Virus record (IMG/VR): IMGVR_UViG_3300039106_000191
Span: 1 to 38,575 of that record
From: a virus
Direction: 5' to 3' (one strand)
Length of the DNA: 38,575 nt
In this document: positions 1 through 8,551 of the stretch, piece by piece
Layout of the letters: each line of letters opens with the position of its first letter
How positions within the stretch are numbered: the stretch's first letter is position 1
The notes under the pieces: model-generated
Databases searched by the model: none
The model's input: only the letters and a program-made list of their open reading frames with translations
What the model was told of the DNA's origin: nothing
Made by a program: the position numbers and the translations under genes

Positions 1-708
1 ACGGACATTGATGTTGAGGACATGGCTGGAGCCTTTAATCTTGCATCAGCGTTAGAGGCTGGTGGTGTGCAACCTTTTGTGGAGAAGTCACGAAGCAAGG
101 GTTATCATGTTTGGGTGTTCGCATCTGAACTTGTCCTTGCACGAGATATGCGCCGTATGATGTTGGCTGCCCATCAGGTAGCCGACTACCCCGCCCGTGA
201 AGTCAACCCTAAGCAGGAGACACTCGCAAGCACATCACAGTACGGCAACTATGTACGACTTCCATATCCTGACTGGTCTAACATGGAGAAACCAAATAGG
301 CGTATGATTACTTCAACAGGAGTTGCTGGTTCCTTAGAATCGTTTCTTGATTATGCCGAGCCTCGTCTTGTTTCTCCAGAAACAGTTTCTCGTCTGGCGT
401 CATATTATCAGCCTCCAAAACCAAACCTTAGTTTGGTTACTGACCATGAGGAATCAGCAAGCCTTAAAGACATTATGAAGCGGTGTTCCCCGTTGGCTTA
501 TGTTATTTGGCGTGATGGTCCATTGCCTAACAATGACCGTTCACGAACACTGGCACGGTTGGCTCACGAACTTGTTCGTAGCGGACTTCACCCCAGTGAA
601 ACCAAACTCATAATCACATCAGCGGACAAGCGTTGGGGTAAGTACCACATGCGTACCAATGGTGAATTAGAGATTGATAAACTCGTACAACGGGTTTATA
701 CAACCTAG
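1..708 (+). CDS. Archaeo-eukaryotic primase, 5'-truncated copy at contig start
   Basis: Open from base 1 in frame 1; the first residues TDIDVED are the D-x-D metal-binding motif of archaeo-eukaryotic primases, so the true N-terminus lies off the left edge. The rest holds the SRSKGYHVW motif (S-x-G-x-H type) and GNYVRLPY, both typical of the phage/TOTE-type primase domain, followed by a C-terminal region of about 90 residues. It is a second, diverged copy of the gene complete at 37632-38540. I count about 45 base differences over this shared coding part but only six amino-acid changes (M/I, T/A, P/A, V/I, S/A, S/N). The gene is followed 11 bases later by the RusA-like gene. The copy probably reflects contig closure through a sibling strain rather than a second gene. 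Confidence 0.85.
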   Translation, partial: TDIDVEDMAGAFNLASALEAGGVQPFVEKSRSKGYHVWVFASELVLARDMRRMMLAAHQVADYPAREVNPKQETLASTSQYGNYVRLPYPDWSNMEKPNRRMITSTGVAGSLESFLDYAEPRLVSPETVSRLASYYQPPKPNLSLVTDHEESASLKDIMKRCSPLAYVIWRDGPLPNNDRSRTLARLAHELVRSGLHPSETKLIITSADKRWGKYHMRTNGELEIDKLVQRVYTT

Positions 709-743
709 AAAGCAGTAACATGCAACACACCATAATCATAGAA
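1..743. repeat. Left copy of 743-base terminal near-duplicate
   Basis: Bases 1-743 align without gaps to 37833-38575. By hand I count about 49 mismatches (about 93% identity), mostly at third codon positions of the primase gene. An exact terminal repeat or assembly overlap would be identical, so the two copies come from different strains, or from a duplicated locus that has diverged under purifying selection. Confidence 0.9.
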
Positions 744-1061
744 GGTCGCCCAACACCCAAGGGTCGCCCACGACTAGGACGCAGAGGGCGTGTATTCACA
801 CCCGTCAAAACTTTAGAAGCAGAAGCAAACATTAACGGGGCATGGGTCATGTCTGACGGACCAATCTTTGAAGGTCCAGTACAAATGCGTGTCGTATTTT
901 CCAGCACCGAAACAGAAGTAACAGTGTTGGATTATGACGGTACGCAATCCAAGTTGCGTGGCGATGTTGACAACTACATTAAAACCCTTATGGATGGTCT
1001 TAACGGAGTTGCATGGGCTGATGATAAGCAAGTGCATTATGTGGAAGCGTGGAAACAATGA
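720..1061 (+). CDS. rusA: RusA-like Holliday junction resolvase
   Basis: The 113-residue product has the RusA fold signature. An N-terminal basic PTPKGRPRLGRRGRVFTP segment resembles the RusA start, GDVDNYIKTLMDGLNG (about residues 81-96) supplies two catalytic aspartates, and a DDKQV motif (about 101-105) supplies the third acidic site. RusA family enzymes are Mg-dependent dimers that resolve branched DNA; phages use them to clear recombination and replication intermediates before packaging. It lies 11 bases after the primase and overlaps the next gene by ATGA, so it belongs to the replication operon. The length is normal for the family. The start of a second copy is visible at 38552. Confidence 0.92.
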   Translation: MQHTIIIEGRPTPKGRPRLGRRGRVFTPVKTLEAEANINGAWVMSDGPIFEGPVQMRVVFSSTETEVTVLDYDGTQSKLRGDVDNYIKTLMDGLNGVAWADDKQVHYVEAWKQ

Positions 1062-1237
1062 GCCTTGTCCAAGCAGAAAAAAAACCAGATAACTACACTC
1101 GTGCTAAGGCTAGTAACGGCAAAGAGTTTCTTTGCCGTTTGTGTAAAACATGGAACCCCTCATCATCGTATGAATACATGTATCACGAAAGCCTCCACCT
1201 ATCTTTGCGATGTAAAAAATGCAGGGACACCAAATGA
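1058..1237 (+). CDS. Small zinc-ribbon protein
   Basis: The start is set at the ATG of the ATGA overlap with the RusA-like gene, giving 59 residues beginning MSLVQAEKK; a GTG nine bases upstream is in frame but less likely. The protein has two CxxC pairs, CRLC and CKKC, about 25 residues apart, which can bind one zinc ion. This resembles the small zinc-finger proteins of phage HNH-type or recombination clusters, but no HNH catalytic residues are present. Its function is unknown. Coupling to rusA and to the following nuclease-like gene suggests a DNA-related role. Confidence 0.75.
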   Translation: MSLVQAEKKPDNYTRAKASNGKEFLCRLCKTWNPSSSYEYMYHESLHLSLRCKKCRDTK

Positions 1238-1737
1238 CCGACACAACTAAGAAACCACCCAAAGGTAAATTTTCAGATTATGATATTCCAGCGAAAAAAT
1301 TCAATTTCCATGACGACCTCAAGTTTGGTCACAAGGGTGAGGCGTTGGTTACCGAGTTCCTCTCTGCAATGGAGTCTGGTGCTTTTGAAGTTAAAACCGA
1401 CAGATACCGTAATGGCAAGATGGTCTTGGAGATGGAACATAATCCTAGACTTCGCAAAGACGAAGATGGCAAAGCCGTTTGGGAAAAGTCAGGATTAAAT
1501 GTTACAAAGGCTGCGTGGTGGGTTTATGTTTACACATTAAACGGTGCCGAAGGTGCCTTTATAATTGTAAGCGTCCCCCGACTTAAACGCTACCTGAAGT
1601 TAAACCCTGAACTTTATAATCGCAAAACAATACAAACAATGGCTCGCATGTCAGGAAATCCATCTCGTGGGTTTCTTCTGTTACCTGAGCAGGTCATGGA
1701 TGTTATGACGAATCCGAGATACGACAATGAAGTATGA
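1234..1737 (+). CDS. Putative PD-(D/E)XK-type nuclease
   Basis: The start at 1234 gives an ATGA overlap with the preceding gene and a 167-residue product; an upstream in-frame ATG at 1219 is less likely. A GEALVTEFL helix carrying Glu precedes a FEVKTD segment (E-x-K), and a later stretch, GLNVTKAAWWVYVY, matches the Gly-x-x-x-T-x-A-x-W pattern seen in several small PD-(D/E)XK endonuclease families. These features suggest a metal-dependent DNA endonuclease in recombination or host-DNA breakdown. The assignment rests on motif pattern only; a non-enzymatic DNA-binding relative is possible. The gene overlaps the next one by 11 bases. Confidence 0.6.
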   Translation: MTDTTKKPPKGKFSDYDIPAKKFNFHDDLKFGHKGEALVTEFLSAMESGAFEVKTDRYRNGKMVLEMEHNPRLRKDEDGKAVWEKSGLNVTKAAWWVYVYTLNGAEGAFIIVSVPRLKRYLKLNPELYNRKTIQTMARMSGNPSRGFLLLPEQVMDVMTNPRYDNEV

Positions 1738-2050
1738 CCCAAGAAAAAGATTAAACCAACACTCAACCGAGTGGGAAGTTTTAATGATGCCTTTCTCCTA
1801 CGAAATAAAAGTAGAAGAAACAAATTGGGAAATGGTTGACATGGTGATTGAATGCATAGCAACCCTAGATGAAGCAGACCAGCGTGTGTTGTACGAAATT
1901 TTTTATGATAAAAACACATACGAAACCTTAGCGAACAATCTTGGAATTAAAGCCAAGTCTCACGCTTGGCGTAAAACCCAACAGGCGATGGACAAATTGA
2001 AACAAGCAATACTTGAACATCCTTCGTCAGGAAAATTTAACAGTAAATGA
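1727..2050 (+). CDS. Sigma-70 region 4-like DNA-binding protein
   Basis: The 107-residue product has a C-terminal half (about residues 44-95) resembling sigma factor region 4: ATLDEADQRVLYEIFYD, then YETLANNLGIKAK as the first helices of a helix-turn-helix, then WRKTQQAMDKLKQAI as recognition helix and tail. There is no region 2, so it could not act as a full sigma factor. Such stand-alone proteins in phages can contact -35 elements or host RNA polymerase and change promoter choice. It is encoded late in the plus-strand operon, overlapping its neighbours by 11 and 4 bases. A role as late-gene activator is an inference. Confidence 0.6.
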   Translation: MKYDPRKRLNQHSTEWEVLMMPFSYEIKVEETNWEMVDMVIECIATLDEADQRVLYEIFYDKNTYETLANNLGIKAKSHAWRKTQQAMDKLKQAILEHPSSGKFNSK

Positions 2051-2226
2051 GAAAGCCCAAAATGACAAACATAGAAGAATTAGAGATTCTTTTAGCAACC
2101 CTAACAAAAGAAGCGAAGTCTTACGGACTTCCATTAGCAAGATTAAGTGATATAGATAATGTACGAAAAACCATCAGAGCAGTCCAAGTGGTACGCAAAG
2201 AAAAAAGCAGAAGCATACCGAAATGA
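2047..2226 (+). CDS. Small hypothetical protein, 59 aa
   Basis: An ATGA overlap with the sigma-like gene opens a 59-residue frame starting MRKPKMTNIEELEILL and ending RSIPK. The N-terminal part looks helical and the C-terminal part is very basic. It overlaps the next gene by 68 bases, which is long for this genome, so either this short frame or the start of the next gene may be wrong. I do not recognise a family. The tight ATGA coupling, typical of this operon, is the main reason to list it. Confidence 0.45.
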   Translation: MRKPKMTNIEELEILLATLTKEAKSYGLPLARLSDIDNVRKTIRAVQVVRKEKSRSIPK

Positions 2227-2407
2227 ACTTGACCGCCCGACGCCCGCTGCGCATAAAATTAAAACCATAATGTGGGAAACCGTTGCACACGAACTGGCGT
2301 TTGTAATTCAACAACTAGAAGAAAACCCTAAAGACATTAAAACATGGAAAAAGGTTTGGCGTGCCTTAACCGTATATGAGAATGTGTGTAGGCGTGACGG
2401 ACAGTAA
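2159..2407 (+). CDS. Hypothetical protein, 82 aa
   Basis: The product starts MYEKPSEQSKWYAKKKAEAYRNELDRPTPAAHKIKTIMWETVAHEL. It is charged and mostly helical in appearance, with no membrane segment or cysteine motif. No family is recognised. No clear Shine-Dalgarno sequence precedes the ATG, and the frame overlaps the previous short frame by 68 bases, so a start further downstream is possible. It sits among small, tightly packed genes of the distal plus-strand operon. Confidence 0.6.
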   Translation: MYEKPSEQSKWYAKKKAEAYRNELDRPTPAAHKIKTIMWETVAHELAFVIQQLEENPKDIKTWKKVWRALTVYENVCRRDGQ

Positions 2408-2408
2408 C

Positions 2409-2582
2409 ATGGACTTCCCTCGTGCCCATCCCGACTGCGAACACTGCGGGACAGTATCACGAGCCTTGGTTAATTGGGCACAGACCGTACACGATTTATG
2501 TCCATGCCTTTGTCACATACATAAAACAAGCAAAGCCCGTGCAACTGAACCTAAGCCCAAAGCCAAAGGCAAGAAACGATGA
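2409..2582 (+). CDS. Small cysteine/histidine-rich protein
   Basis: The chosen ATG lies one base after the previous stop and gives 57 residues. An in-frame GTG at 2394 would add five residues and overlap the previous gene. A CEHC pair near the N-terminus and a dense CPCLCHIH segment in the middle could form a zinc site; the last 20 residues are Lys/Pro rich (KPKAKGKKR). The function is unknown; a nucleic-acid-binding adaptor is plausible. The stop overlaps the next start as ATGA. Confidence 0.6.
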   Translation: MDFPRAHPDCEHCGTVSRALVNWAQTVHDLCPCLCHIHKTSKARATEPKPKAKGKKR

Positions 2583-2815
2583 GTGGCTTTAATCCTGACG
2601 ACATGGAAGAACTAGAACGAATCTTCGCACGCACAGTGGAAGATTCGGAGAACGGTTATATAGTTGAATTTCATTTATCCAAACTGGCAGCAAAAGAAAT
2701 GGTTGAAGAATGGATGGAAGGTTTAATGGGCGACAGAGCCGCCATTAAATCATGGATGCACAACTACAGTTATATTGTGGAATCTATTATGGAGCAACTA
2801 CAGGCAGACGATTAG
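2579..2815 (+). CDS. Hypothetical acidic protein, 78 aa
   Basis: This is the last plus-strand gene before the strand switch, starting by ATGA overlap with the preceding gene. The product (MSGFNPDDMEELERIF...) is acidic and helical, with many Met and Glu residues; no family is recognised. Its 3' end overlaps tail-to-tail with the last 29 bases of the endolysin gene on the other strand, so no terminator separates the two converging operons. Confidence 0.65.
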   Translation: MSGFNPDDMEELERIFARTVEDSENGYIVEFHLSKLAAKEMVEEWMEGLMGDRAAIKSWMHNYSYIVESIMEQLQADD

Positions 2816-3254
2816 CCAAAGGGGTATTTTTTGCCCATGCTGTTTTGGTAGTTTCAATATGCAACCAAGCAGCCCATGCCTGCCCCATGCCGTGAGAGTT
2901 AGGCTCTGCTTTGTGCCAGCCACGCTTTGGAGTCCAGATTACACAACCGACATAATCCACAATCATCTGCACACCGTACTGTGCAGAATTGTCAACAAAT
3001 TCCTTCATAGCCCTTTTACCAGCAGCCCGTGTTGGGTAACGCCAATCAATCGCAGCCCCAAAATAATGCGTGGACAATGAACCGCCACCACGAACCTCAC
3101 GCTTATTTACAATACCAACACTAGTACCGCCATAACGCTTCAACAAATGGTCCTTGTATGCCTCAACATTAGGACTAGCCTTTCCCCCAAAACGAACCTT
3201 GTCAACCTTGTTTGATTTCTGCCAATTATATTCATCTGTTTTATTAACGGTCAT
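2787..3254 (-). CDS. Endolysin: M15-like zinc peptidoglycan peptidase
   Basis: The 155-residue protein carries the M15/VanY-like zinc signature: S61-T-H63-x-x-G-x-A-x-D70 within STHYFGAAIDW, and a distal W130-L-H132-I-E134. Together H63, D70 and H132 are the expected zinc ligands and E134 the likely catalytic acid. Enzymes of this family cut peptide bonds in peptidoglycan, as in phage L-alanyl-D-glutamate or D,D-endopeptidases. No signal peptide is seen, so export would need the holin. It is coupled by TAATG overlap to the giant virion protein and is the last gene of the minus-strand half. A virion-associated entry role instead of lysis cannot be excluded. Confidence 0.8.
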   Translation of the reverse strand: MTVNKTDEYNWQKSNKVDKVRFGGKASPNVEAYKDHLLKRYGGTSVGIVNKREVRGGGSLSTHYFGAAIDWRYPTRAAGKRAMKEFVDNSAQYGVQMIVDYVGCVIWTPKRGWHKAEPNSHGMGQAWAAWLHIETTKTAWAKNTPLANRLPVVAP

Positions 3255-6200
3255 TAGTTACCCTTTTCAATAAGCCCTCTACGGGCAAGTTCTTTAAGCA
3301 AATCAGCGGTATCAAACTGTTTTCCAATTATGGTTCCACGCTCCTCACGCTCACCTACTTCACGCACAGGAACACCAAACTCACTCAACCATGAACTGGC
3401 TGTTCGTTCCTGATAAGTTGGTTTACCACCAAGAAGCCCACCAGCAAGACGCTGAATCTTAGCGATAGTAGGAATAGCGTTACCAATACCGTAAGAAACA
3501 AACGGGTCAAGTTCTGTTTTGCCATCAGCATTGACACGAGCAAGAGGTCCCTGACTAAACGGAAGCCCCGTATCGCCTAACACCTTCTTGCTTATTTCTG
3601 CTATCAACCTGTCCAAGCCTTTAGCCTCGTCATATTTGTCTGTAAATGGAACCCCGTTAGACATTTGTTTACGGGCAATCATTTCAAAAGGCAACTTATA
3701 TGTAGGATACATTTGACCAATTAGTTTAGTTGGACTAGCAAATGCCTCTGCCTGCTGTTGCAGGCGAGTCATTGGCAGGTCAGGAGTAAGAAGCCATTTA
3801 CCAGCCAGACCCATAGGACCCTTTTCCTTTAACCATTCAGGCATAATCACATCAGAACTAACAGGGTTCCTATCCTTAATGTTCTGATACTGCATGTACG
3901 CCTTCGGGCGGTAAATCTGTTCAGTCATTTGTAGTGGGATGTTGCGTGTAGTCCAAATCCAAAACGGAACAAACTTCTTGGCTACTTCATCTAACTTGGA
4001 CAAATCGCTATAATCAAAATGGTAACGAGTCACACGATAGATAGCCTCATCATAAGACAACCCACGCTTTAATGTGTCTAAAGCCATAGGGAACCGTGCT
4101 GCTCTCTCCGTGAAATCGTTACCCTTACCTGCGGTACGAGTGAACCAGTTATCCATTGTCTTATTATAGATTTTAGAAGCACGGCTGCCTTTAAGTAAAG
4201 GTTGCGTAGCGATTTCGCTTTGCAACCCACGACCCGTAGCATCAACAGCCCGAAGTGCTGATTCATAAATTTCACGCATTGCAGGTTCAACAATGCCAAG
4301 TTCATCCAACCATTTTTCAGGTCCATGTTTAGCCAAGAACCCCATAGCCTTCACACCTTCACCGATGTTATCCACACCAACACCAGCAACATAGTTCATA
4401 AATGTTGAAGAAATAGCATTACGAGTTATAAACCCAACACTCATCGTTGCATAAACTTTAAAGAACTGATGATATTTCATAACAGAGTCACGCAGCGCAT
4501 TTTGATTTGCTCTAGTTTTTAACTTGTCAATTTGTGGACGAGCAATATCATAAAAATCTGGTGGCACTTCAATACCAAGACCATCACCCAAAGCCTTCCA
4601 ACCCTGAGTAAAATCATCCTTTAATATTCCACCAATAGCACCACTCATTGCTAAAGCAAGTTCGTTATCAGCCATAGGAATTAATGTTGAATCCAACAAA
4701 GCCAACTGTGCCTCATCGGCATGTAACTGTGTAACAACACGCTCCCAAGCCCTTGCTTCGGGCGTGTCGCCCATCTTGGGAATGTTGTTCATCGTGTCAC
4801 GAACCTTGTCAGCCCACTTACGGGCAGAGGTACCAGCGGCACCATCAGGTGCATCCGTAGCGATAGCCTGACGCACAAGGTCAATGTCAGCCTGTAGGGC
4901 TGCACCAGTGTTCTCACCCCAGTTTTCCAACACCTTACGCTGGTCCAGCAAAGTACTCAATCGTTCTTCCTGAACCAATTTACGAATACGCAATTTCTCA
5001 GCATCACCAGCACCAATATTACCAATACGAACCTCTAGGTCAGCAACAAGATTATTAATCTTGGTTTCTTTCTCGTTAAGAATAGAAATAGCCTTCTCAC
5101 GAGTAACTTCAATCTTTTTACCACGATAGGGAATGGTAACAGTTTTAAAAGCCTCATAATCTTTCCAAGCCCTATCAGCCTCTTTCATACGACGAGAAGC
5201 CTCACGCTTAACAACACCCATTTTCCCAGCAACACTACGAACCTGCGTCTGTGCAGCATCCCTCATAGTTAAAGCATCCTGCAACATTCTGCCCTCAGTT
5301 GTAATAGCATCCAACTTTTCAATAGCCCCAAGAGAAGCAGAGACATAATCAGAATTAGCAACCGACTGCATTAACTCGTCAGTAGTGCGAAACACAGGAG
5401 AAGTAGTACCATCAACAAGACTAGCATCTACCGCATCTTTACCATACTGCTTAGAATAAGAAAATCCATCAGGAAGCATAATTGAATAAGCACCATCAGC
5501 CAACGGGTTGTCCAAGCCATATAGCACACCTGATGGAAGCAACAGGGGTTTGCCTGTTGCGCCCATTCCTTCTTCAACCATAGCCCGCATAAAGTCCTGC
5601 ATCATTTGGTCGCCAACATAATCAGAGTTTTCTAAACCAAGTTCAGCCGCTGCGTCTTTAAAGTTTTGACGAACAACATCAAATGACTCATTAAGGAAAT
5701 CATCAGCGACAACACCCAACTCAAACTTTTGGGAACTCAAACCAGCAATGGTGGCTTGCAGTTCCGACAAAGCAGGATAAACCTGTTCAAACATTGGGTC
5801 AATCTGACCTGACTGAAGCATTTCGTTCCACGAATCAACAAACACACCGTCAGGGTCAATCCCTGACTGTCGCAAAGCAAAACCAGTTGCTTCACCAACA
5901 CCACCAGCAGGGTCCCAGAAATCATAATAATGTTCTGGCTTACGCATGTCATGCATAGAATCAGTAGGGATAGCGTGTGCGCCGACAGAACGACCATCCT
6001 GCATAAACGCATTCTGAATAGCAGACATTTCATCTGTAGTCATATCAGCGTTACCCGCAACCATTGGGCGTGTAGAAATTACACGACCAAGTGGGTCAGC
6101 ATTAGGGTCAAAAGGACGAGCAACCAAATCATCATAGGTTCCATAAAGAAAACCATCCTCTGAATAGTCAGCAGCATAACGAACCTCACCCAACGCCGCA

Positions 6201-8551
6201 AAACCGTCTAACTGTTCCACCAACGCCGTTTCTGTGTCAAGTAAATCATTAAGAACTTGACCAGCATCAGGAGGGGTTTCAGCAATCTGTCCCTGCAATG
6301 TTTTAAGTCTTGCTTGCAGTGTGCGAACTTCAGCGGTATTGCTAGGTGTCATTCCTGCGTCACGACCAATGCGGTCAATTAGTGTGTCCACATTTTTAGG
6401 TATGCGCCGTGCATCTGGATACATCTGAACATAAAGTTCACGCAACTTTGTGTAAGCAGCCTGTTGATACATTTCGCCATTTGAAATAGAATGCTTCAAG
6501 GTTTGAATCTCATCTATTAAGGACTGGTGAACATGAAGGAACGCTCCTCGTGCCTCATGTCCACGCTGTGTAGCCAACTCAAAACCATCAGCCAACTGCT
6601 TTTCAATAACAGCAATCTTTGCTTGGACAACCGCGACATCTTTATCAATGACACCAACCTTGGCAGCGTTACTATCCATAATTTTCTGTGCCCATTTAAC
6701 AGTATCCGCTGCCGTTGCTTTAGCATTATACGCACCCTTGTTTACTGCCGTTACAATGTCACGGCGTAAACCCTTAATAGAAGCATGTGATGCTGAAAGA
6801 CTAGCAACCAACTTAGGGTCTGGTACAAGTTTCTGGTCTATAACTTTTGCAAAGTCAGGACCAAAATCCATCAAACGACGAACATACGCTTCACGCCCAC
6901 GAGCATTAGCCATGCTGTATGCGTAACCGTCAAGAACCGCACCAATGTCTGTCTCAAAAAAGTCAACATCTGCTTTAGTTTTGTTTCTAAAAATCTTATT
7001 AATTTCGTCAATGCTTCCAGTTTGAAGTTCTTCTTCCATGAACTTCTCACCCTTGCGGTATTTACGATGCAGGGCTGCGCCAGAATTAGAACCTAATTCG
7101 GCAGAAGCCAAATCAATATCTTTAAAGAATGTTCTAAAGTCGCTTTTTTCACCGTAAGCAATTTTTAAAGCATCTTCAGTCATGCGGTGATGAACATAAT
7201 CATCAACCATTCCAACTTCTTTAATTCGTCCACCATATTGAAGATTGAATTTATTAAAAATATCGTTAACACCACCACGACCAAACTTGCCATTTTGCCA
7301 TTCAATAATGTCCTCAGCCCATTTTCTTTTTTGAGGACTAGCAGACGCACGCAAAACAGGGTCCTCAATAAGACGCAACACTTCCGCACCTACTTCGTTA
7401 CCAGCATCACGAATCTCTTTAACAATAGGATTAACATTATTAAGACTACTGCGATAAAATGCTGCTTTAAAACCTTTGGCAGCCCGTGCTGATGTGTAGT
7501 GAGATATTTCTTCAAGAACAACTTGGTCAGCAACACCTCTGTTGCGACCAATTTCTTTAGCAATTAAACCAGCACGACTAGAAGGAGCAACCAAAATACG
7601 AGCGTTAGTTAAACCAGCACGACCAATCATGTCCCCGACACCACCACGCAACAATGTACCCACACCACGCTTACCACTGATTAAGTTAGCAACAGTTTCA
7701 GTTTTAGGAACAACTTCCCCCATAAAACGAACACCATACTTAACGCTTTCAGCAGCACGCACTTCCTTTGGAATTGCTGCTGCACCATAACGCATAATGT
7801 CATCAAACTTACCAATAAGTTGAGGATGCTTAGCAATCATACTTTCAGTACCAAACTTTATAGCAAGTTCAGTACGCCCAGCCTTACCAATCATTCCAAC
7901 TGCGCCGACACCAACATAAGTAGTTGGGTCCAAAGCCATGTCAACAGCAAAATCAATAGTGGTATCAAGCCACTTAACACCAGTCTGAGGTGCTAAACGA
8001 AAATTTTTATCTTTACCCTGCGATACAAACTCAGACCAAGAAGCCCTAGCGCCATTTTGTTTGCGATAAACATTACCAGAGTCCATATACATAGCACCCA
8101 TGTCGCCAAGTTCTTTAAGACCCGACTGGGCAAAACGAGAAACAGTCTGAGTAGCATCAACAGCCTTAATAATACCTTTTAATGGTGCACTCAAAACAGT
8201 ACTAGCAGCACCACCAACAGCACCCAAAACACTAAAACCACTACTAGGAGCCTTAGGCTTTCCACCCTCAAGATAAGTTTTATCCAACTGCTTAATAGTT
8301 GACTTCTTCTGCGAATCAGTCATAGGGCTAGAAGAAATCTTAGCCAACGCATTAGAATAAGCAGAATCCAACTTCAACTGCTCCTGAGATTTACTCGTCT
8401 TTGTCCCCGCACTGTTGGCAATAGGTGTACTAGTTAAGTCAATACTTGCACGAATAGCGGCACCACGCTTCTTAGACGCAGCGAACTTGTTATCAGGTTC
8501 GTTGGGTTTAGGAGGTGTGGTGTTACTAAAAGGTGAACGGACAACAGCCAT
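3254..8551 (-). CDS. Giant virion protein, probable internal/DNA-ejection protein (1765 aa)
   Basis: By size and position after the nozzle, fibre and internal-protein genes this is the podoviral large internal or ejection protein. The N-terminus is disordered, then a Gly/Ala-rich hydrophobic part (about residues 105-215, including VGVGAVGMIGKAG) could meet membranes. A long charged helical middle contains coiled-coil-like runs. A C-terminal region (about 1400-1600) holds FITRNAISS, a conserved-looking FVPFWIWTTRNIPLQM and several aromatic segments shared by large virion proteins of environmental phages. I find no clear lysozyme or peptidase motif. The gene takes 14% of the genome. The start at 8551 follows AGGAAAATAATG. 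Alternative: a polyvalent-type protein with an unrecognised enzyme domain. Confidence 0.7.
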   Translation of the reverse strand: MAVVRSPFSNTTPPKPNEPDNKFAASKKRGAAIRASIDLTSTPIANSAGTKTSKSQEQLKLDSAYSNALAKISSSPMTDSQKKSTIKQLDKTYLEGGKPKAPSSGFSVLGAVGGAASTVLSAPLKGIIKAVDATQTVSRFAQSGLKELGDMGAMYMDSGNVYRKQNGARASWSEFVSQGKDKNFRLAPQTGVKWLDTTIDFAVDMALDPTTYVGVGAVGMIGKAGRTELAIKFGTESMIAKHPQLIGKFDDIMRYGAAAIPKEVRAAESVKYGVRFMGEVVPKTETVANLISGKRGVGTLLRGGVGDMIGRAGLTNARILVAPSSRAGLIAKEIGRNRGVADQVVLEEISHYTSARAAKGFKAAFYRSSLNNVNPIVKEIRDAGNEVGAEVLRLIEDPVLRASASPQKRKWAEDIIEWQNGKFGRGGVNDIFNKFNLQYGGRIKEVGMVDDYVHHRMTEDALKIAYGEKSDFRTFFKDIDLASAELGSNSGAALHRKYRKGEKFMEEELQTGSIDEINKIFRNKTKADVDFFETDIGAVLDGYAYSMANARGREAYVRRLMDFGPDFAKVIDQKLVPDPKLVASLSASHASIKGLRRDIVTAVNKGAYNAKATAADTVKWAQKIMDSNAAKVGVIDKDVAVVQAKIAVIEKQLADGFELATQRGHEARGAFLHVHQSLIDEIQTLKHSISNGEMYQQAAYTKLRELYVQMYPDARRIPKNVDTLIDRIGRDAGMTPSNTAEVRTLQARLKTLQGQIAETPPDAGQVLNDLLDTETALVEQLDGFAALGEVRYAADYSEDGFLYGTYDDLVARPFDPNADPLGRVISTRPMVAGNADMTTDEMSAIQNAFMQDGRSVGAHAIPTDSMHDMRKPEHYYDFWDPAGGVGEATGFALRQSGIDPDGVFVDSWNEMLQSGQIDPMFEQVYPALSELQATIAGLSSQKFELGVVADDFLNESFDVVRQNFKDAAAELGLENSDYVGDQMMQDFMRAMVEEGMGATGKPLLLPSGVLYGLDNPLADGAYSIMLPDGFSYSKQYGKDAVDASLVDGTTSPVFRTTDELMQSVANSDYVSASLGAIEKLDAITTEGRMLQDALTMRDAAQTQVRSVAGKMGVVKREASRRMKEADRAWKDYEAFKTVTIPYRGKKIEVTREKAISILNEKETKINNLVADLEVRIGNIGAGDAEKLRIRKLVQEERLSTLLDQRKVLENWGENTGAALQADIDLVRQAIATDAPDGAAGTSARKWADKVRDTMNNIPKMGDTPEARAWERVVTQLHADEAQLALLDSTLIPMADNELALAMSGAIGGILKDDFTQGWKALGDGLGIEVPPDFYDIARPQIDKLKTRANQNALRDSVMKYHQFFKVYATMSVGFITRNAISSTFMNYVAGVGVDNIGEGVKAMGFLAKHGPEKWLDELGIVEPAMREIYESALRAVDATGRGLQSEIATQPLLKGSRASKIYNKTMDNWFTRTAGKGNDFTERAARFPMALDTLKRGLSYDEAIYRVTRYHFDYSDLSKLDEVAKKFVPFWIWTTRNIPLQMTEQIYRPKAYMQYQNIKDRNPVSSDVIMPEWLKEKGPMGLAGKWLLTPDLPMTRLQQQAEAFASPTKLIGQMYPTYKLPFEMIARKQMSNGVPFTDKYDEAKGLDRLIAEISKKVLGDTGLPFSQGPLARVNADGKTELDPFVSYGIGNAIPTIAKIQRLAGGLLGGKPTYQERTASSWLSEFGVPVREVGEREERGTIIGKQFDTADLLKELARRGLIEKGN

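Noticed and set aside
1065-1250. Alternative frame inside the small zinc-ribbon gene
   Set aside because: The other frame has two CxxC pairs and ATGA overlaps at both ends; this one has neither.
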